A DNA stretch of 64,000 nt from Bacteroidia bacterium (GCA_026414605.1 JAOAIP010000038.1:62001-126000), one strand, 5' to 3'. Shown: positions 9,654-17,208, numbered from the stretch's first letter. The notes: generated by a model from the letters alone, not told the origin. Made by a program: numbers and translations.

Positions 9654-10052
9654 TTAAAGAATAATGTTTTGACGAATAGATTGAGCAATTTGTTCAAATT
9701 CTTCTTTACTCAACTGTAATTTTGGATTTGAAAAATTACAATCTGCCATAGTATTGATAGGAATAAGATGAATATGAGCGTGTGGCACTTCCAGTCCTAT
9801 TACTTGCATTGAAATACGATTACAAGGAATGGTCTTCTTAATTCCAATAGCCACTTTTTTTGCAAACTCCATAAGGTGAATATAAGTGGCATCGTCAAGG
9901 TCAAACAAATAATCCACTTCCTTTTTAGGAATAACCAATGTGTGCCCTTTGCGAAGTGGAAAAATATCCAAAAATGCTAAACAAATATCGTCTTCTGCAA
10001 CCTTATATGCAGGAATTTCCCCTTGCACTATTTTACTAAAAATACTTGGCAT
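9654..10052 (-). CDS. HIT family nucleotide-binding hydrolase
   Basis: A 132-residue histidine-triad protein with the motif HAHIHLIPI near its C-terminal third and the conserved N-terminal IFSKIVQGEIPAYKV, typical of HinT-like hydrolases that act on adenosine-5'-phosphoramidates and related nucleotides. The ATG at 10052 (MPSIFSKI) is the family's usual start; the frame opens further up to 10085 without conserved residues. It is the first gene before prfC in the same direction. Confidence 0.9.
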   Translation of the reverse strand: MPSIFSKIVQGEIPAYKVAEDDICLAFLDIFPLRKGHTLVIPKKEVDYLFDLDDATYIHLMEFAKKVAIGIKKTIPCNRISMQVIGLEVPHAHIHLIPINTMADCNFSNPKLQLSKEEFEQIAQSIRQNIIL

Positions 10053-10317
10053 AGTTTTATTTTTTAAAGGATGGCAAAAATACAAAATAATAACTTGCTT
10101 AAAATTTTGAATTGATTTTCAATTTTTATTAGGGCGTGCCCCTCACACACCACAGCATTTCCAATCTTTGTAAATGTTTTTATTCCATTGTTAAAAACGA
10201 CAAACTGTGTCGTTTAAAATTTTAAATCGGCTGTGGTGTGTTCGGGTCGGGCTGCTACGGGCTTCGCTATCGCTTCGGCAACCCTCGCCTTCGTCATTGC
10301 GAACGAAGTGATGCACC

Positions 10318-10420
10318 CGTCATTGCGAATGAACGCAGTGAATGAAGCAATCTCAAAAAGAATTTCCACTATCCAATACGAGATTGCTTCGCCCTTCTTA
10401 AATAAGGGCTCGCAATGACG
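10318..10420. repeat. 103-bp imperfect palindrome (CGTCATTGCGA ... TCGCAATGACG)
   Basis: The left arm begins CGTCATTGCGA and runs to GAAGCAATCTC (10318-10354). The right arm begins GAGATTGCTTCGC (10380) and ends CTCGCAATGACG (10420). The two arms could fold into a long hairpin with a loop of about 25 bases and a small internal hairpin AGGGCTCG/CGCCCTT region. A partial extra copy of the left arm (TCATTGCGAACGAAGTGATG) lies just upstream at about 10293. This looks like a small non-autonomous palindromic element. Confidence 0.65.
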
Positions 10421-10472
10421 ATGACTAACGAAGGCGAGGCAGTGCCGGCGGTTCGCTTCGCTCACCGCCGCC

Positions 10473-10627
10473 CTCCGCATCCCTCACGCAACTCACCCCC
10501 TTCCCCTCTCTTTTTCAAAAGAGAGGGGCGATGCGAAAGTTGTTTTATTCCAATTGTTCCCCCTCTCTAATTGAATTAGAGAGGGGGAATAAAAGGGGGT
10601 GAGTAAAAACTCCGCATCCCTCACGCA
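10473..10627. mobile_element. MITE-like element between 18-bp direct repeats
   Basis: The same 18 bases, CTCCGCATCCCTCACGCA, occur at 10473-10490 and 10610-10627. Between them lies a 119-bp insert whose ends are inverted (CTCACCCCCTT at 10492 and AAGGGGGTGAG at about 10593-10603). Inside are two perfect hairpins: 10503-10528 (12-bp stem, 2-base loop) and 10559-10587 (14-bp stem, 1-base loop). The arrangement is that of a small palindromic element inserted in, or duplicated together with, the surrounding repeat. No transposase gene is present. Confidence 0.55.
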
Positions 10628-10945
10628 AAAAATAAGTTGAAAGAGAAAGTCAAAAGTGGAACGTATTTTGGTAAAATCATTGATTTTCACTATTGTCTAA
10701 GATAATTGTTAATAAAAAATTATAACATTGACTATCAATGAATCAAATTTTAAAATTTGAGAGTTTGAAAAAGCACTCCCCCCTCCTCTTTTCATCTCCG
10801 CTTTTCATCCTTACTATTGATATTTCTCGTATAATTTCAAAAAACATTTTGGGCAATGATGATTCATCTTGTTCTTACAAGTATTACAACATATAGCCGC
10901 CTCTTATTTTTAGGACAGCATAGCAATACCTACCACGAAAACCTG
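10628..10945. other. Gene-free stretch with a possible cysteine-rich ORF remnant
   Basis: No intact gene is visible. On the minus strand, 10903-10814 reads 29 codons containing ICCNTCKNK and HHCPKCF, with four paired cysteines, and ends in a stop, but it has no start codon and stops lie immediately upstream. A related-looking Cys/Gly-rich stretch lies in another frame just before it. This could be the broken end of a small zinc-ribbon or cysteine-rich protein, or chance. The rest, including a C-rich tract near 10777-10790, shows nothing I can name. Confidence 0.25.
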
Positions 10946-12259
10946 TTAAAATCCTCGCGATAATTTAGAGGTTGCCTGATAAACTTTTATGGCTTTTTCA
11001 CGGGATGTTTTAAGATCTACCACAGGTTTAGGATACGATGCCGTATTCCATTCGGGAACCCATTTTTCTATATACAAATAATCAGGATCAAATTTTTTTT
11101 GTTGCTCTATTGGATTAAAAATTCTGAAATACGGAGCGGCATCACAGCCAGTAGAAGCAGCCCATTGCCAATTTCCCACATTAGCACTTAAATCAAAATC
11201 ATTCAGATGTTGAGCGAACCATGCTTCTCCCCATCTCCAGTCAATCAGTAAATTCTTTACAAGAAAACTTGCAGTAATCATACGAACACGGTTGTGCATG
11301 TATCCGGTGTGCAATAATTCACGCATACCAGCATCTACAATCGGTATCCCCGTATTCCCCGTTTTCCATTTTTCAAATTTTTCCAAATCATTTTCCCAGG
11401 GAAGATTATCAAATGCTCTTCTATAGCAACTGTGAACCGTATGCGGAAAAAAATACAAAAGCATCATAAAGAATTCTCTCCATATTAGTTCGTTCAGCCA
11501 TGTTTCTGCTTTTTGCCGCATAGCCAAAGACACCAAATGACGAATACTAACCGTTCCGAAGCGAAGATGAACGCTTAAGCGTGTTGTTCCGTCTGTTCCG
11601 GGAAAATCACGGCGATCCTTGTACATTCGCAGCAATTCCGGATCCGGATCGGAGGGCGGTGAAAAGGTTATATCCGTCCGATGAAATCCGATTTCTTCCA
11701 GGGAAGGAAAATAAAGAACTTCTTCGCTTTTTTTCAGGGAATCAAAATATTTACTAACAGGATATGGCTTGTAATAAAATGGTGTGCATTTTTCTTTCCA
11801 TTTTTTTGAGTAAGGCGTAAACACTGTGTAGGGATGTCCGTCATCTTTTACTATTTCCTCTTTTTCAAAAATGCATTGATCTTTAATTGTCTTAAAAACA
11901 ATTCCCCTGCTTTTCAATAGTTGAGCAACTTTATTATCTCTTTCAATGGCGTAGGGCTCGTAGTCATGGTTGGTATACACGGCTTTAAGCGGATAATCCT
12001 CTGCCAGTTTTTTAAAAACCTCCACAGGATTTCCTTTCAAGACAAGAATATCCGAGTTCAACGCTCTGAGTTGATTTTTTAAATGCTGAAGTGACTGATG
12101 AATAAAATCTACCCTTCGGTCAGATCGGTTTTTCAAATCATTCAGAATAACGGTATCAAAAATGAAAATCGGTTGAACTTCGGGGTTTTCCTTCAATGCG
12201 TAGTAAAGCCCGGCATTATCGTTGAGTCGCAAATCTCGTCTGAACCAGAAGATGACCAT
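10946..12259 (-). CDS. phrB: Deoxyribodipyrimidine photo-lyase (CPD photolyase, cryptochrome/photolyase family)
   Basis: Photolyases use blue light, FADH- and an antenna chromophore to split UV-induced pyrimidine dimers. The 437-residue product starts MVIFWFRRDLRLNDN, the family's N-terminal antenna-domain signature, and carries the FAD-binding helical domain with TRLSVHLRFGTVSIR, LIWREFF, HNRVRM, and the conserved block DFDLSANVGNWQWAASTGCDAAPYFRIFNP. The ATG at 12259 is chosen; the frame extends seven codons to 12280, but these overlap the stop region of a short upstream ORF. The gene sits next to the carotenoid operon in the same orientation, a pairing common in Bacteroidota and consistent with a joint light-protection role. 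Confidence 0.95.
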   Translation of the reverse strand: MVIFWFRRDLRLNDNAGLYYALKENPEVQPIFIFDTVILNDLKNRSDRRVDFIHQSLQHLKNQLRALNSDILVLKGNPVEVFKKLAEDYPLKAVYTNHDYEPYAIERDNKVAQLLKSRGIVFKTIKDQCIFEKEEIVKDDGHPYTVFTPYSKKWKEKCTPFYYKPYPVSKYFDSLKKSEEVLYFPSLEEIGFHRTDITFSPPSDPDPELLRMYKDRRDFPGTDGTTRLSVHLRFGTVSIRHLVSLAMRQKAETWLNELIWREFFMMLLYFFPHTVHSCYRRAFDNLPWENDLEKFEKWKTGNTGIPIVDAGMRELLHTGYMHNRVRMITASFLVKNLLIDWRWGEAWFAQHLNDFDLSANVGNWQWAASTGCDAAPYFRIFNPIEQQKKFDPDYLYIEKWVPEWNTASYPKPVVDLKTSREKAIKVYQATSKLSRGF

Positions 12260-12272
12260 AAGAACAGAAGAT

Positions 12273-12437
12273 TTAGGCAATTTGGGATGAATATTGACGA
12301 AGTTTTTCCATCGGAGTTGTGTGGGTAGTTGATTGGATGGCTATTTTTTTTAGCACAGGTACTTTTACTTTATTGCTTGTGATTGAGAATAAATTGATTA
12401 AAGCACACATGAAAAAAACAGTTATTATTTTTCTCAT
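12273..12437 (-). CDS. Small secreted-type protein upstream of the photolyase gene
   Basis: A 54-codon ORF begins with ATG at 12437, shortly after a good -7 box, and ends 13 bases before the photolyase start. The product opens MRKIITVFFMCALINLFS, a convincing N-terminal signal or anchor (two basic residues, then about 14 hydrophobic ones), followed by a basic region (NKVKVPVLKK) and a polar tail ending QYSSQIA. I know no family. It is either a real small envelope protein co-transcribed with the photolyase, a leader peptide, or the 5' stump of a longer lost gene. The promoter position and signal-like start argue for expression. Confidence 0.5.
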   Translation of the reverse strand: MRKIITVFFMCALINLFSITSNKVKVPVLKKIAIQSTTHTTPMEKLRQYSSQIA

Positions 12438-12456
12438 AGTTGTAAATATTATGTTG

Positions 12457-12464
12457 CAAAAATA
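12457..12464 (-). promoter_or_regulatory. -7 box upstream of the small ORF and photolyase gene
   Basis: On the minus strand the sequence reads TATTTTTG followed by C, a perfect TAnnTTTG match, about 20 bases before the ATG of the 54-codon ORF. The -33 box is not clear. No better match lies nearer the photolyase, so both genes are probably on one transcript. Confidence 0.45.
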
Positions 12465-12548
12465 ATAAAAATATTTTGACTTGCGAATTCAAGTAACAAG
12501 TGCGACATTTTCAATAAATTGAGAGAAATTCAATGGAAAAAATGTGGC

Positions 12549-13253
12549 TTATGAATTTTGAAATTTTTTACTGAATTTTTCAAAGAAAAACGTATTTAAC
12601 CCCAAAAGCAAAAAACCATAAAAAAAATCTTCCACCGGAATACTGATAATCCTGATCCCTATATGATGCAAAGGATTATAATTCACAATGGGACTTTGCA
12701 CAATAAATCCTCCGGTTAATACTCCGTTGGAAAGGATCATCATGGGAAAGACAAATATAAACATAATAATACAATAGTACATTAGCACAAATTTTTTGCT
12801 TAACAATAAATACAAAATAAAAATGCTTAAAAAGAAAAAAGTCCAGAATGTGTAATATTTTCCGGTGTTAAAAAAGGCAACTGATGCAGTGCAAGCAATC
12901 AGAACAATCATAGTTATTTGCATCATCTTGTCGGAAATGAGTTTGGGAATGAATTTTTTTATGACGTGATAGGAAAAAACACAGGCATACGGAATGGCAA
13001 AAAAGAATAAGATTTCTTCCAACGGAAGAGAAAATATTCTGAAAGGCAAGGTATATTTTTCCGAAAACCACCATACGGATAAGCGTGTGAAAATACTGTC
13101 CCAAATTAAAAACGGTATGGAGGTTATTGTTGCCGCTAATAAAAAGGACTTTCCATATTCAACAAAACGAAAAGGTCTTAGAAATGAAAGAATAAATGGA
13201 AAAATAAAACACAACACGTCAACAAGAATATAAATAAAATGAGAGGTATTCAT
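12549..13253 (-). CDS. crtY: Lycopene cyclase, fused CrtYc-CrtYd type
   Basis: The 234-residue integral membrane protein converts lycopene to beta-carotene. It has about seven hydrophobic segments and the two half-domains of heterodimer-type cyclases: the first with IPFLIWDSIFT and LPLEEILFFF (about residues 77-86), the second with the matching IPVEDFFYGFLLLGLN near the C-terminus. The Pro-x-Glu-Glu/Asp repeats are the presumed active residues. In actinobacteria the halves are separate CrtYc and CrtYd; here they are one chain, as usual in Bacteroidota. It is the last gene of the carotenoid operon, and its start overlaps the crtZ stop by four bases (ATGA). Confidence 0.9.
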   Translation of the reverse strand: MNTSHFIYILVDVLCFIFPFILSFLRPFRFVEYGKSFLLAATITSIPFLIWDSIFTRLSVWWFSEKYTLPFRIFSLPLEEILFFFAIPYACVFSYHVIKKFIPKLISDKMMQITMIVLIACTASVAFFNTGKYYTFWTFFFLSIFILYLLLSKKFVLMYYCIIMFIFVFPMMILSNGVLTGGFIVQSPIVNYNPLHHIGIRIISIPVEDFFYGFLLLGLNTFFFEKFSKKFQNS

Positions 13254-13726
13254 TTGGAGGATGAAAATTTGTATGCTTCTTTAAAGTATTTTTTCGGAAC
13301 AACCAACATTCCAAAACACTCTCCGTCTTCTTTACCTAAATGTTTGTGATGAATTTTATGGGCTTTTCGTAATGCCCGAAAATAAAAGTTATCAATTTTA
13401 GAAAACCATTTCAGGCGTTCGTGAATCACAACTTCGTGTACCAGAAAATATGCCAAACCGTATAAGGCAACTCCAATTCCCACAAATAAAAGGGAACTAT
13501 AGTTTGAATAAAAACTGCCTGTGTATATCATAATCATAGATGGAATGGCAAAAATTAGAAAGAAAACATCGTTTTTTTCAAATACGGGATGAATTTTTTT
13601 TCTGTGATCATGATGGTCTTCATGCAATTTCCATAGGAAACCATGCATGACGTATTTGTGCGTAAGCCATGTAATACCTTCCATAACAACAAAGGTTCCG
13701 AGTGTAATTAAAATGTTAACCCACAT
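13250..13726 (-). CDS. crtZ: Beta-carotene 3-hydroxylase CrtZ (fatty acid hydroxylase superfamily)
   Basis: CrtZ is a membrane di-iron enzyme that hydroxylates beta-carotene at both rings, giving zeaxanthin. The 158-residue protein has the four histidine clusters expected: HKYVMHG (about residue 23), HEDHHDH (about 35), HEVVIHERLKW (about 97) and HKIHHKH (about 117), with membrane helices between them. Length fits bacterial CrtZ. Its start lies within the last 11 bases of idi and its end overlaps crtY, so the three genes are translationally linked. Confidence 0.95.
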   Translation of the reverse strand: MWVNILITLGTFVVMEGITWLTHKYVMHGFLWKLHEDHHDHRKKIHPVFEKNDVFFLIFAIPSMIMIYTGSFYSNYSSLLFVGIGVALYGLAYFLVHEVVIHERLKWFSKIDNFYFRALRKAHKIHHKHLGKEDGECFGMLVVPKKYFKEAYKFSSSK

Positions 13727-14252
13727 AATCTGTAAATTTTATTTTTTCTATTAAAGGAATCAAAAGTTTAAACCAATAGGTGTATACATCAGGATTTTGC
13801 TGAATATCTTTTTTCAATTCCTCTAAGGATGTCGTTTTCCAGTTTTGAACTTCATTTTTATTTATGGCCGGAACTTCATCCGAAAAACCGATGAATACAT
13901 AATCCAGTTCATGTTCAATAAGCCCATTATCAAATCTCACATAGTATGTAAACTTATCAATCAAATAGAGTTCATCCACGTTCATTCCCATTTCTTCATA
14001 TAAACGACGAATAGCACTGCTTTTTACATCTTCATACTGCTGCGGATGACTGCAACAAGTATTGGTCCACAAACCGGGACTATGGTATTTGTGAAATGCT
14101 CGCTGCTGTAAATATAATTTACCTTCTTTGTTAAAAATAAATACAGAAAATGCCCGGTGAAGCAATCCTTCCTTGTGTGCTTTTAGTTTCTCACACGTAC
14201 CGATTATTTCATCGTTAGGAGTAACTAATATAACGTGATCTCTATTCATCAA
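13716..14252 (-). CDS. idi: Isopentenyl-diphosphate delta-isomerase, type 1
   Basis: This Nudix-fold enzyme interconverts IPP and DMAPP, balancing the C5 units used for carotenoid synthesis. The 178-residue protein has the catalytic-cysteine motif TNTCCSHP (about residues 63-70), the Nudix-like segment AIRRLYEEMGM, the metal-site HELDYVFIG region, and an N-terminal segment LHRAFSVFIFN typical of type 1 enzymes. Its end overlaps crtZ by 11 bases and its start overlaps the unknown gene by 11 bases, showing it belongs to the carotenoid operon. A GGPP synthase gene is absent from the cluster and must be elsewhere. Confidence 0.95.
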   Translation of the reverse strand: MMNRDHVILVTPNDEIIGTCEKLKAHKEGLLHRAFSVFIFNKEGKLYLQQRAFHKYHSPGLWTNTCCSHPQQYEDVKSSAIRRLYEEMGMNVDELYLIDKFTYYVRFDNGLIEHELDYVFIGFSDEVPAINKNEVQNWKTTSLEELKKDIQQNPDVYTYWFKLLIPLIEKIKFTDYVG

Positions 14253-14709
14253 TTCCCGCAGATAGTAATTCTTTTTCTGTAAATACCTTTCTGTTTTGTT
14301 TTATAAAGGTAAGAATTTTTTGCAAAAGATCGTTGTCCTTTACGAGATTATTTTTCAGGGCATGAAGTATCATTTTTTTGTCTTCTTCAATATGACCTGA
14401 GTAACCTAAAAAAGAAGGCATTCTTAATTGCAAGGCCAGCCGGACAAATCGCACTTCTATATTTTGAGGATCTTTCATAATGGCTGTATGCATGTGTTCT
14501 TTCCCTTCATTAAAATAGTGCAATTTGGAAAAAGGACTAAACACGTAATTTGCCATCAGAAAAGAAGATAGTGCCTTATAGGCCCAAACCACGGCATCCT
14601 CACCCTTGTAATTTTTTAGTTTGTCATACAAATAATTACATGCTTCCGATGTTTTTCCGGCCATATCTGCTTCCTTTCGTAGTTCTATTATGTTTATATT
14701 CTCCATCAT
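14242..14709 (-). CDS. Conserved hypothetical helical (TPR-like) protein of the carotenoid operon
   Basis: About 155 residues, soluble and mainly helical, with segments resembling degenerate tetratricopeptide repeats (VVWAYKALSSFLMAN; HMHTAIMKDPQNIEVRFVRL, where DPxNxxxRF is TPR-like). No catalytic motif or membrane helix is seen. The start is uncertain: ATGs at 14709 and 14706 give MMENINII; the frame reaches an ATG at 14733. It sits between crtB and idi and overlaps idi, so it is co-expressed with carotenoid synthesis. I recall similar proteins beside crt genes in other Bacteroidota, but the role is unknown; a scaffold or chaperone for the membrane enzymes is only a guess. Confidence 0.7.
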   Translation of the reverse strand: MMENINIIELRKEADMAGKTSEACNYLYDKLKNYKGEDAVVWAYKALSSFLMANYVFSPFSKLHYFNEGKEHMHTAIMKDPQNIEVRFVRLALQLRMPSFLGYSGHIEEDKKMILHALKNNLVKDNDLLQKILTFIKQNRKVFTEKELLSAGIDE

Positions 14710-14744
14710 AGTAACAATAACAGTGACATCCATACATCAATGCA

Positions 14745-15587
14745 TTAAATGAAATTTAGTTTGTAATTTATCATAGATTTCAGCAATAATAATGCTTTTT
14801 GAAAATTCGGAATTCGTATTCTTTTCTTCAATATTTCCTGATGAGAAAGCGATTTTATCTTATTGAACAAGGAATAATAATACACATACGCAACATAGAC
14901 ACCAAACTTTGCTTTGTATGGTAATTTTTTGATTCCAATGAAAGCATTTTTGAAATCTTTCTCAATATCTTCTTCAATTTTACTTTTTTGCTCATTATTC
15001 AGGTTTTCCAGATCTATTTCAGGAAAATATATTCTTCCCAGCAATTTGTAATCATTGTGCGCATCCCGGAGGAAATTCACTTTTTGAAAAGCACTGCCTA
15101 AGGCACGGGCATGCGGAAGCAGGTCTTCATATAAATCCCGGTTTTTCTCTGCAAATACTTTTAAACACATCAGCCCGACAACTTCTGCCGAACCGTAAAT
15201 ATATTGCTTGAAGGATTCTTCATCATGTTGTTCGCGTTTTGTATCCATTTCCATGCTCATTAAAAATGCATCAATCAGTTCTTTGTCTATATCGTATTCA
15301 TGCACAACTTTTTGAAAAGCATTCAACACGGGGTTGCTGCTGATTCTTCGGTCAATGGCTTGGTAGGTTTCCTGAATAAATTCTTTTATCAGCGTTACTC
15401 TGTCATAATCTAAAAAGGAATCCACAATTTCATCTGCCAGACGCACAAATCCGTAAATGGCATAAATCGGATCCCGCAAACTTTTATCCAGGCAATAAAT
15501 TCCAAGGGAAAAACTTGTGCTGTAATGGTTGGTAATAATCCTGCTGATTTTTACCGATACCGAATCAAATAGTTCCTGCTGGTTCAT
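14745..15587 (-). CDS. crtB: Phytoene synthase
   Basis: CrtB joins two GGPP molecules into phytoene, the first committed step to carotenoids. The 280-residue protein shows the squalene/phytoene synthase features: YSTSFSLG near residue 22, the first aspartate-rich motif in YGFVRLADEIVDSF (about 46-59), and the second in FLRDAHNDYKLLGRIYFP (about 172-189), with a basic C-terminus. It begins four bases after the crtI stop in the same operon. Squalene synthase (HpnC/D) is an alternative for the family, but the crt context decides. Confidence 0.95.
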   Translation of the reverse strand: MNQQELFDSVSVKISRIITNHYSTSFSLGIYCLDKSLRDPIYAIYGFVRLADEIVDSFLDYDRVTLIKEFIQETYQAIDRRISSNPVLNAFQKVVHEYDIDKELIDAFLMSMEMDTKREQHDEESFKQYIYGSAEVVGLMCLKVFAEKNRDLYEDLLPHARALGSAFQKVNFLRDAHNDYKLLGRIYFPEIDLENLNNEQKSKIEEDIEKDFKNAFIGIKKLPYKAKFGVYVAYVYYYSLFNKIKSLSHQEILKKRIRIPNFQKALLLLKSMINYKLNFI

Positions 15588-15591
15588 GGGA

Positions 15592-17070
15592 TTATATTTT
15601 TAGTTTTTGTTGAACAAGATTGGCGGCAATTTTTCCGGAGATGAGTGAAGGAGGAACTCCCGGTCCGGGAACCGTCAGTTGCCCCGCATACACCAGATTT
15701 TTGACCTTTTTGTTTAACATAGAGGGCTTAAGGGTTGCCGTTTGCAGGAGGGTGTTGGCTAACCCGTAGGCATTTCCTTTGAAGGAATAATAATCTTTGG
15801 TGAAGTCCGAAACAGTGTAGGATTTTTTGAAGACGATGTTGTTGGAAATATCTATTCCGGTGTACTGGTAGATTCTGTTTAAGATGTTTTTAAAATAGTA
15901 TTCTTCTTTTTCCGGATTGTCCTTAAGTCCTGAGGCAACAGGAATCAAGGTAACAAGGTTTTCATGTCCTTCGGGAGCCACCGTTTTATCAGTTTTTGAA
16001 GTGCAGGATAGATAAAACAACGGATTTTCAGGCCATTTGGGTTTTTCATAAATGTCTTTGGAGTGTTGTTCAAAATCGGCATCAAAAAACAGAGTGTGAT
16101 GAGATAAGGCAGGAATTTTTTTGTTTACACCTATGTAAAACAAAAGAGCGGACGGAGCCAGGAATCTTTTATTCCAATATTTTTCAGAATAATTTGCATA
16201 TTCATTACCAAGCAGATGCCTATCCACAAAATGATAGTCAGCGGCAGCAACGACCGCATCGCACGAGTATTCCGTTTTGTTTGTTACAACGCTCTTTATG
16301 GAGTTATTTTTTATTTCAAGTTTTATGACCTCTTCTTCTGTCCGAATATTCACATTATGTTCCCTGAGAATTTTTTCAATGGCCTTCACAACCTCATACA
16401 TTCCTCCTTGCGGATACCAAGTTCCCAATTCAAATGCCGCGTAATTCATCAGCGAATACAATGCAGGTATATCTTTCGGCATTCCGCCTAAAAAGATGAC
16501 CGGAAATTCCATCAGTTTTATCAGTTTCTCATCTTTAAAATATTTCCTGATATATTGACTCATGGAGGTGAATACGGAAAGTTTCGGGAGGTTATAAATC
16601 AGACGTTTATCCAGTAGTTCCCTTACAGAAATAAAGGGTTTGTAAACAATCTCCTCCATGGCTATTTTATATTTTATTTCCGCCTCTTTCATGAATGCTT
16701 TCAGTTTTTCAGAGCTTCCGGGTTCAATGCTTTCAAACAATTTATACAGGTCGTTTGTTTGAGCGGGCACGGATATTTTTTCTTTGTTATCAAAGACAAT
16801 TTCAAATGCCGGATTCAGAAGGGTATTTTCATAAAAATCGCCTGTGGTATGACGGAAGTCATTATAGAATTTTTCAAAAACATCGGGCATCCAATACCAG
16901 GAGGGGCCTAAATCAAAGCGAAACCCTTCTTTTTCAAGTAAGCGGCAGCGTCCGCCCAACGTGCTGTTTTTTTCAAGCAGGGTTACTGAATAACCATCTT
17001 TTGCAAGATAAGCAGCCGCCGACATTCCGGCAAATCCGCCTCCGATAACTATGATGTGTTTGGCTTTCAA
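15592..17070 (-). CDS. crtI: Phytoene desaturase CrtI
   Basis: CrtI uses FAD to desaturate phytoene to lycopene. The protein has the N-terminal dinucleotide-binding fold HIIVIGGGFAGMSAAAYLA, then LEKNSTLGGRC, FDLGPSWYWMPD, and the C-terminal family signature LVYAGQLTVPGPGVPPSLISGKI-like region. A longer frame begins with ATG at 17205, but a perfect -7 box lies at 17188-17181, downstream of that ATG, so those codons are probably not transcribed. The family's conserved start coincides with a TTG at 17070 (L-K-A-K-H), giving about 492 residues, the usual length. First gene of the operon crtI-crtB-unknown-idi-crtZ-crtY. Confidence 0.93.
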   Translation of the reverse strand: MKAKHIIVIGGGFAGMSAAAYLAKDGYSVTLLEKNSTLGGRCRLLEKEGFRFDLGPSWYWMPDVFEKFYNDFRHTTGDFYENTLLNPAFEIVFDNKEKISVPAQTNDLYKLFESIEPGSSEKLKAFMKEAEIKYKIAMEEIVYKPFISVRELLDKRLIYNLPKLSVFTSMSQYIRKYFKDEKLIKLMEFPVIFLGGMPKDIPALYSLMNYAAFELGTWYPQGGMYEVVKAIEKILREHNVNIRTEEEVIKLEIKNNSIKSVVTNKTEYSCDAVVAAADYHFVDRHLLGNEYANYSEKYWNKRFLAPSALLFYIGVNKKIPALSHHTLFFDADFEQHSKDIYEKPKWPENPLFYLSCTSKTDKTVAPEGHENLVTLIPVASGLKDNPEKEEYYFKNILNRIYQYTGIDISNNIVFKKSYTVSDFTKDYYSFKGNAYGLANTLLQTATLKPSMLNKKVKNLVYAGQLTVPGPGVPPSLISGKIAANLVQQKLKI

Positions 17071-17180
17071 ATGTTTAATTTTCTGTAATAATATATTGTT
17101 GCTACTCAGCAGGTTATTAGATAAAAAATTATCAATAACGCATTGTTTAAAGAATTTTTTTATTGAATAGTATTTGACTG

Positions 17181-17188
17181 CAAAAATA
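17181..17188 (-). promoter_or_regulatory. -7 box of the carotenoid operon promoter
   Basis: On the minus strand TATTTTTG then C matches TAnnTTTG exactly. Transcription would start near 17175, leaving a leader of about 105 bases before the TTG at 17070. The proximal copy of a 29-bp repeat covers the region where the -33 box should be, and no TTTG is seen at the right distance, which would fit a promoter needing an activator. Confidence 0.5.
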
Positions 17189-17208
17189 CAGAATTTGATA
17201 GTCATAAC

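Larger units (their letters stand above)
10131..10627. repeat. Composite intergenic repeat island (nested inverted and direct repeats)
   Basis: This stretch between the HIT gene and the photolyase gene has no credible gene. It is visibly richer in G and C than its surroundings and opens with a GGGCGTGCCCCTC segment, followed by GGTCGGGCTGCTACGGGC, alternating TTCGCT words, an outer inverted pair CCTCGCCTTCGT (about 10281) and ACGAAGGCGAGG (about 10428), and ends with CCGCATCCCTCACGCA. Such blocks resemble dispersed repeats I have seen in many Bacteroidota intergenic regions. Short reading frames in it (for example 10214-10480 minus) consist of repeat sequence and are not called. Confidence 0.6.

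Noticed and set aside
10214-10690. ORFs 10214-10480 (minus), 10233-10418 (plus) and 10493-10690 (minus)
   Set aside because: They consist of palindromic and direct repeat sequence, have no family resemblance and no promoter or coupling.
12098-12328. Plus-strand ORF over the photolyase start
   Set aside because: Antisense to the conserved N-terminus of the photolyase and to the small ORF; no family match.
15996-17048. ORFs on the plus strand inside crtI (15996-16328, 16216-16491, 16695-17048)
   Set aside because: They are antisense shadows of a strongly conserved gene, without promoters or recognisable products.
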